Of a stretch of DNA of 64,000 nucleotides, positions 61,340 through 64,000 are shown piece after piece. The stretch's first letter is position 1. Each line of letters opens with the position of its first letter. The DNA comes from DASPJQ01 sp035299065 (GTDB lineage Bacteria; Bacteroidota; Bacteroidia; Flavobacteriales_D; UBA2798): NCBI GenBank assembly GCA_035299065.1, contig DATGXI010000077.1, positions 9,756 to 73,755 of the forward strand. The letters run 5' to 3'. Made by a program: the position numbers and the translations under genes. The notes under the pieces are model-generated. The model did not search any database. It was given only the letters and a program-made list of their open reading frames with translations, and was not told where the DNA came from.

Positions 61340-64000
61340 ATGAAATTTCGACTGATTATGAGCCAGATACAACAACTAAAACACTTGATTTGTTTAGTTG
61401 TTCTTGTATGCGCAAGCCTTTCGCAGGGTAAGTCACAGGAATTGTATAAAGTAAAATCACTGCCCTGCAATACACCCGACAAAAATGAATTTTCAGCTAT
61501 TCCTTTCGAAGGGAACCTGTTGTTTTGTTCAGACCGAATTGATTTTTCGGCCATAAAATTTGAAACCACAAAAGGCGGGAAATCACTCATAAATATTTTT
61601 AGTGTTCCCAATGACTCATCGCTGGAAGTAAAGCCCGCAAATTCATTCAATAGTTTGTATGCGCATGATGGCCCAATTACGTTTTACGATTATGGTAACA
61701 GGGCAGTAATTACGCGTACCCAAAGCGATAAAGCAAAATTAAAGAGCCTGTACAAAGACACAAAACTTGGTTTGTTTTTTTACGAGAAGAAAAACGGGAA
61801 GTGGAAGGAATCATCGGCTTTTACGTTCAATGATGTAAGTTATTCCTGTGGGCAAGCTACCATTAACGAGCAAGGAACCGTAATGGTTTTTTCATCAGAT
61901 ATGCCAGGTGGTTCAGGTGGTACTGATTTATATTATTCAACGTTTAACGAGGAAGACAGTACCTGGATTTTACCCGTAAACCTTGGGCCTATCATCAATA
62001 GTTCAAAAAATGAAATGTTTCCCTTCCTGCACCCTTCGGGAATATTGTATTACTCAAGCGCGGGCAAAAAAGGAAAAGGCGGCCTTGATGTTTTTCATAC
62101 CGTTGGAGGATATCCCTATGCACGTATTGTACACGAAGTGGATGAAATTAATTCAGAAAAGGACGATTTTGGTTTTTGGGCTTCAGCTGATTTTTCAAAA
62201 GGATACCTGACCAGTAACCGTGCCGGTACTGACGATATTTACTCGGTAAAACTTTCACATCCTGAATTCACCAATTGCACCGATTACGTGGAAGTGAATT
62301 ATTGCTATGAATTTTTTGAAGAGGCCAGTATTGATGTGGATACCATACCCATGATTTACGAGTGGGACTTTGGTGACGGAACTACAAAAAAAGGATTGTC
62401 GGCCTACCATTGCTACCGTGAGCCCGGTAATTACACCGTTCAGTTAAATGTTTTTGATACGGTAGTAAATGCATTGTTTATGAATGAAGCCCTGTACCAG
62501 TTGGAAATTGCTGATTACAATCAACCGTTAATGGATGTTCCGGACTCGGCAAATCCAATGATGCCGTTTTTTGTTTCAACGGGCCAGGCGCGATTCAGGG
62601 ATTTTGAGATTGGAGCATACTATTGGGATTTTGGAGACGGGATAGAAATGAAAGGTGAACGTTTTCCGGTTACGCTGGTAAAACCCGGGTTATATGAAGT
62701 GATTTTAGGTGTAACCAGTGTACCTGATAACAATGGCCGAACCCAAACAAAATGTTTTAAGAAAAAGCTTGTGGTTACTGACAGTATAATTTCGCCTCCT
62801 TTGGCTGACGATAGCAGCGATCCTGCAAATGAAAAATTACCTGGAGGAACACGTGGTACAACCTATGTGTTGGTTGAAGATGATGAAGGTTTTCATGTAA
62901 CCCGTTTGAAAGGCGATGGCACAACTGTTTCGAACATTAACCAGTTGCCCAATACCGTTTATTATGTGAAACTGGATGAAAATGGTGATACCATTGTAAA
63001 AAAACATTCACAGGACATCAATACACGACAATTACTGGAGAATTACCTGGAGCAGGCTGAGGCACCGTATGAAGTAAAGAAGAACGGACTTATTTCCTAC
63101 AATGCTTTTTTACCGAGTGACACGTCAAAATACCCAGTGTATGGTGCCGATGTAAAAAAGTTTTATGGCTCACTTGATAGCCTGGTAAATTCACCGTGGC
63201 AATTTACCTTGTTACCCGACAATGTTGCAAAAGCACTGCGTGACCTGAGGAATGAGGAAGCTGGCCTGGTATTTGTGAATAAGCCATACGACAAAAAATA
63301 TTTACCAAAGTATAATACGGTAATTGAATCGCCTGATGACAGCACAACTGTTTTTTATAAGCAAACAACAACTGATGTGAATAAAGGTACGCTAACAAAT
63401 ACAAGCCAGTATGACACACAAGCAAACAACAATATAAAAAATAATGGGAATACAAACAATGTGCAGAATAGCAACCAGGCAAATAACAATCAAACAGCCA
63501 ATAATGCAACTAACCAGAACAGTGGAAATAATTCAGCCAACAATGCGTTGAAGGACACCTTGCATAACAATTCCAATAACACCAATGCCCAGCATAATTC
63601 AGGTAACAATACCGCAAATAACACGGCTAAGGATACAACAGCAAACAAAACAAACAACACAAATGGCAATGTTGCAAATAACACTGTTAAGGATACGGCC
63701 GTTAATAAAACAACTAACAACCTGGTCACTCATACCAATAACACTGTAAAAGACACCTCAAACAAATCAAATTCCAATACTGCAAATACCAACCTGAGTA
63801 ATACAACCAACAACACCGCCAAAGACACTGTAAATAAAACAACGAATAACCTTGCAAATAATACCACCAACGTGGTAAAAGACACATTAAACAAATCAAA
63901 CACAAACACAAACACCAACAACACAAACACCAACAACACAAACACCAACAACACAAACACCAACAACACAAACACCAACAACACAAACACCAACAACACA
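61340..64000 (+). CDS. PD40-like/PKD envelope protein with Asn/Thr-rich tail, C-terminus outside window
   Basis: The frame from ATG 61340 (alternative 61358) is open to the window end, at least 887 codons. A signal peptide (LICLVVLVCASLSQGKS) is followed by PD40-like propeller text (DMPGGSGGTDLYYSTFN, GKKGKGGLDVFHTVGG), two PKD domains (YEWDFGDGTTKKG near 340, YYWDFGDGIEMKG near 427), a linker with NKPYDKKYLPKYN, and from about residue 675 a low-complexity Asn/Thr tail with KDT motifs. Proteins of this plan often end in an OmpA domain, which would lie beyond the window. With the two preceding genes it makes a T9SS-type surface locus. Confidence 0.8.
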   Translation, partial: MKFRLIMSQIQQLKHLICLVVLVCASLSQGKSQELYKVKSLPCNTPDKNEFSAIPFEGNLLFCSDRIDFSAIKFETTKGGKSLINIFSVPNDSSLEVKPANSFNSLYAHDGPITFYDYGNRAVITRTQSDKAKLKSLYKDTKLGLFFYEKKNGKWKESSAFTFNDVSYSCGQATINEQGTVMVFSSDMPGGSGGTDLYYSTFNEEDSTWILPVNLGPIINSSKNEMFPFLHPSGILYYSSAGKKGKGGLDVFHTVGGYPYARIVHEVDEINSEKDDFGFWASADFSKGYLTSNRAGTDDIYSVKLSHPEFTNCTDYVEVNYCYEFFEEASIDVDTIPMIYEWDFGDGTTKKGLSAYHCYREPGNYTVQLNVFDTVVNALFMNEALYQLEIADYNQPLMDVPDSANPMMPFFVSTGQARFRDFEIGAYYWDFGDGIEMKGERFPVTLVKPGLYEVILGVTSVPDNNGRTQTKCFKKKLVVTDSIISPPLADDSSDPANEKLPGGTRGTTYVLVEDDEGFHVTRLKGDGTTVSNINQLPNTVYYVKLDENGDTIVKKHSQDINTRQLLENYLEQAEAPYEVKKNGLISYNAFLPSDTSKYPVYGADVKKFYGSLDSLVNSPWQFTLLPDNVAKALRDLRNEEAGLVFVNKPYDKKYLPKYNTVIESPDDSTTVFYKQTTTDVNKGTLTNTSQYDTQANNNIKNNGNTNNVQNSNQANNNQTANNATNQNSGNNSANNALKDTLHNNSNNTNAQHNSGNNTANNTAKDTTANKTNNTNGNVANNTVKDTAVNKTTNNLVTHTNNTVKDTSNKSNSNTANTNLSNTTNNTAKDTVNKTTNNLANNTTNVVKDTLNKSNTNTNTNNTNTNNTNTNNTNTNNTNTNNTNTNNT
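63905..64000 (+). repeat. 15-base tandem repeat encoding Asn-Thr-Asn-Thr-Asn
   Basis: Six full copies of AACACAAACACCAAC run from 63905 to 63994 and a seventh begins at the window edge. The copies are identical at DNA level, unlike the degenerate Asn/Thr-KDT repeats upstream, so expansion is recent and copy number may vary between strains. Changes in multiples of 15 keep the frame. Confidence 0.85.

Noticed and set aside
63726..63999. Minus-strand frames rich in Cys-Trp or Leu-Val-Phe opposite the Asn/Thr tail
   Set aside because: They are translations of the complement of the 15-base repeat; the plus-strand frame continues from a signal-peptide start over 2.6 kb.

Overview
The window is a piece of a Bacteroidetes chromosome of roughly 40% GC. 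Four things point there: the S10/spc/alpha ribosomal cluster is uninterrupted from rpsL to rplQ; promoters match TAnnTTTG with an upstream TTG rather than the sigma70 form; Shine-Dalgarno sequences are mostly absent; and a giant surface protein carries a gliding-type C-terminal domain next to a PorP/SprF-like gene, the hallmarks of type IX secretion. No rRNA, tRNA, IS element or CRISPR array was seen.

Region 1 (1-6204, plus strand) is a tightly overlapping operon: an edge-truncated protein, two FabH-like ketoacyl-ACP synthases flanking an acyl carrier protein, a short-chain dehydrogenase, a membrane-anchored GT2 glycosyltransferase, a GNAT-like acyltransferase and an aspartyl/asparaginyl beta-hydroxylase-like oxygenase. 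The set suggests a short beta-hydroxyacyl chain made on a dedicated carrier and attached to a surface sugar. A divergent glycosyltransferase-like gene (6256-7197, minus) and a sulfotransferase (7395-8273) follow.

Region 2 (8384-16690, plus strand) is the most interesting part. It holds an MBOAT-SGNH fusion, a carrier protein, a stand-alone adenylation enzyme, an acyl-CoA-dehydrogenase-like flavoprotein and two flavin-dependent halogenase-like proteins. The adenylation pocket reads D-L-F-Y-L-A-L-V by manual alignment to GrsA, which I recall as the code of proline enzymes of pyrrole pathways. Adenylation enzyme, carrier and dehydrogenase together are the kit that makes pyrrole-2-carboxyl-S-carrier. 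The halogenases would decorate it, and the MBOAT-SGNH protein would be the acceptor-side transferase, as DltB and DltD are for D-alanine. No condensation domain or PKS/NRPS module is present, so a Dlt-like surface modification with a (halo)pyrrole acyl group is a reasonable, apparently unusual hypothesis.

Region 3 (16691-20491) is an AT-rich pair of P-loop ATPases behind a promoter embedded in inverted repeats; it looks like a transferred regulatory or defence-type module. Region 4 (20650-25161) holds an AhpD-like protein, a small secreted protein, an HxlR regulator with a regular operator array, an N-acetylmuramoyl-L-alanine amidase and a secreted von Willebrand A protein, separated by two gene-free stretches.

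Region 5 (25507-42726) is the str-S10-spc-alpha cluster of 32 genes, ending in a clear terminator. Region 6 (43223-64000) encodes a 5701-residue secreted protein with 57 HYR repeats, a PorP/SprF-like outer-membrane protein, and a PD40/PKD protein with an Asn/Thr-rich tail that runs off the window. The HYR array has a clear four-unit higher-order period.
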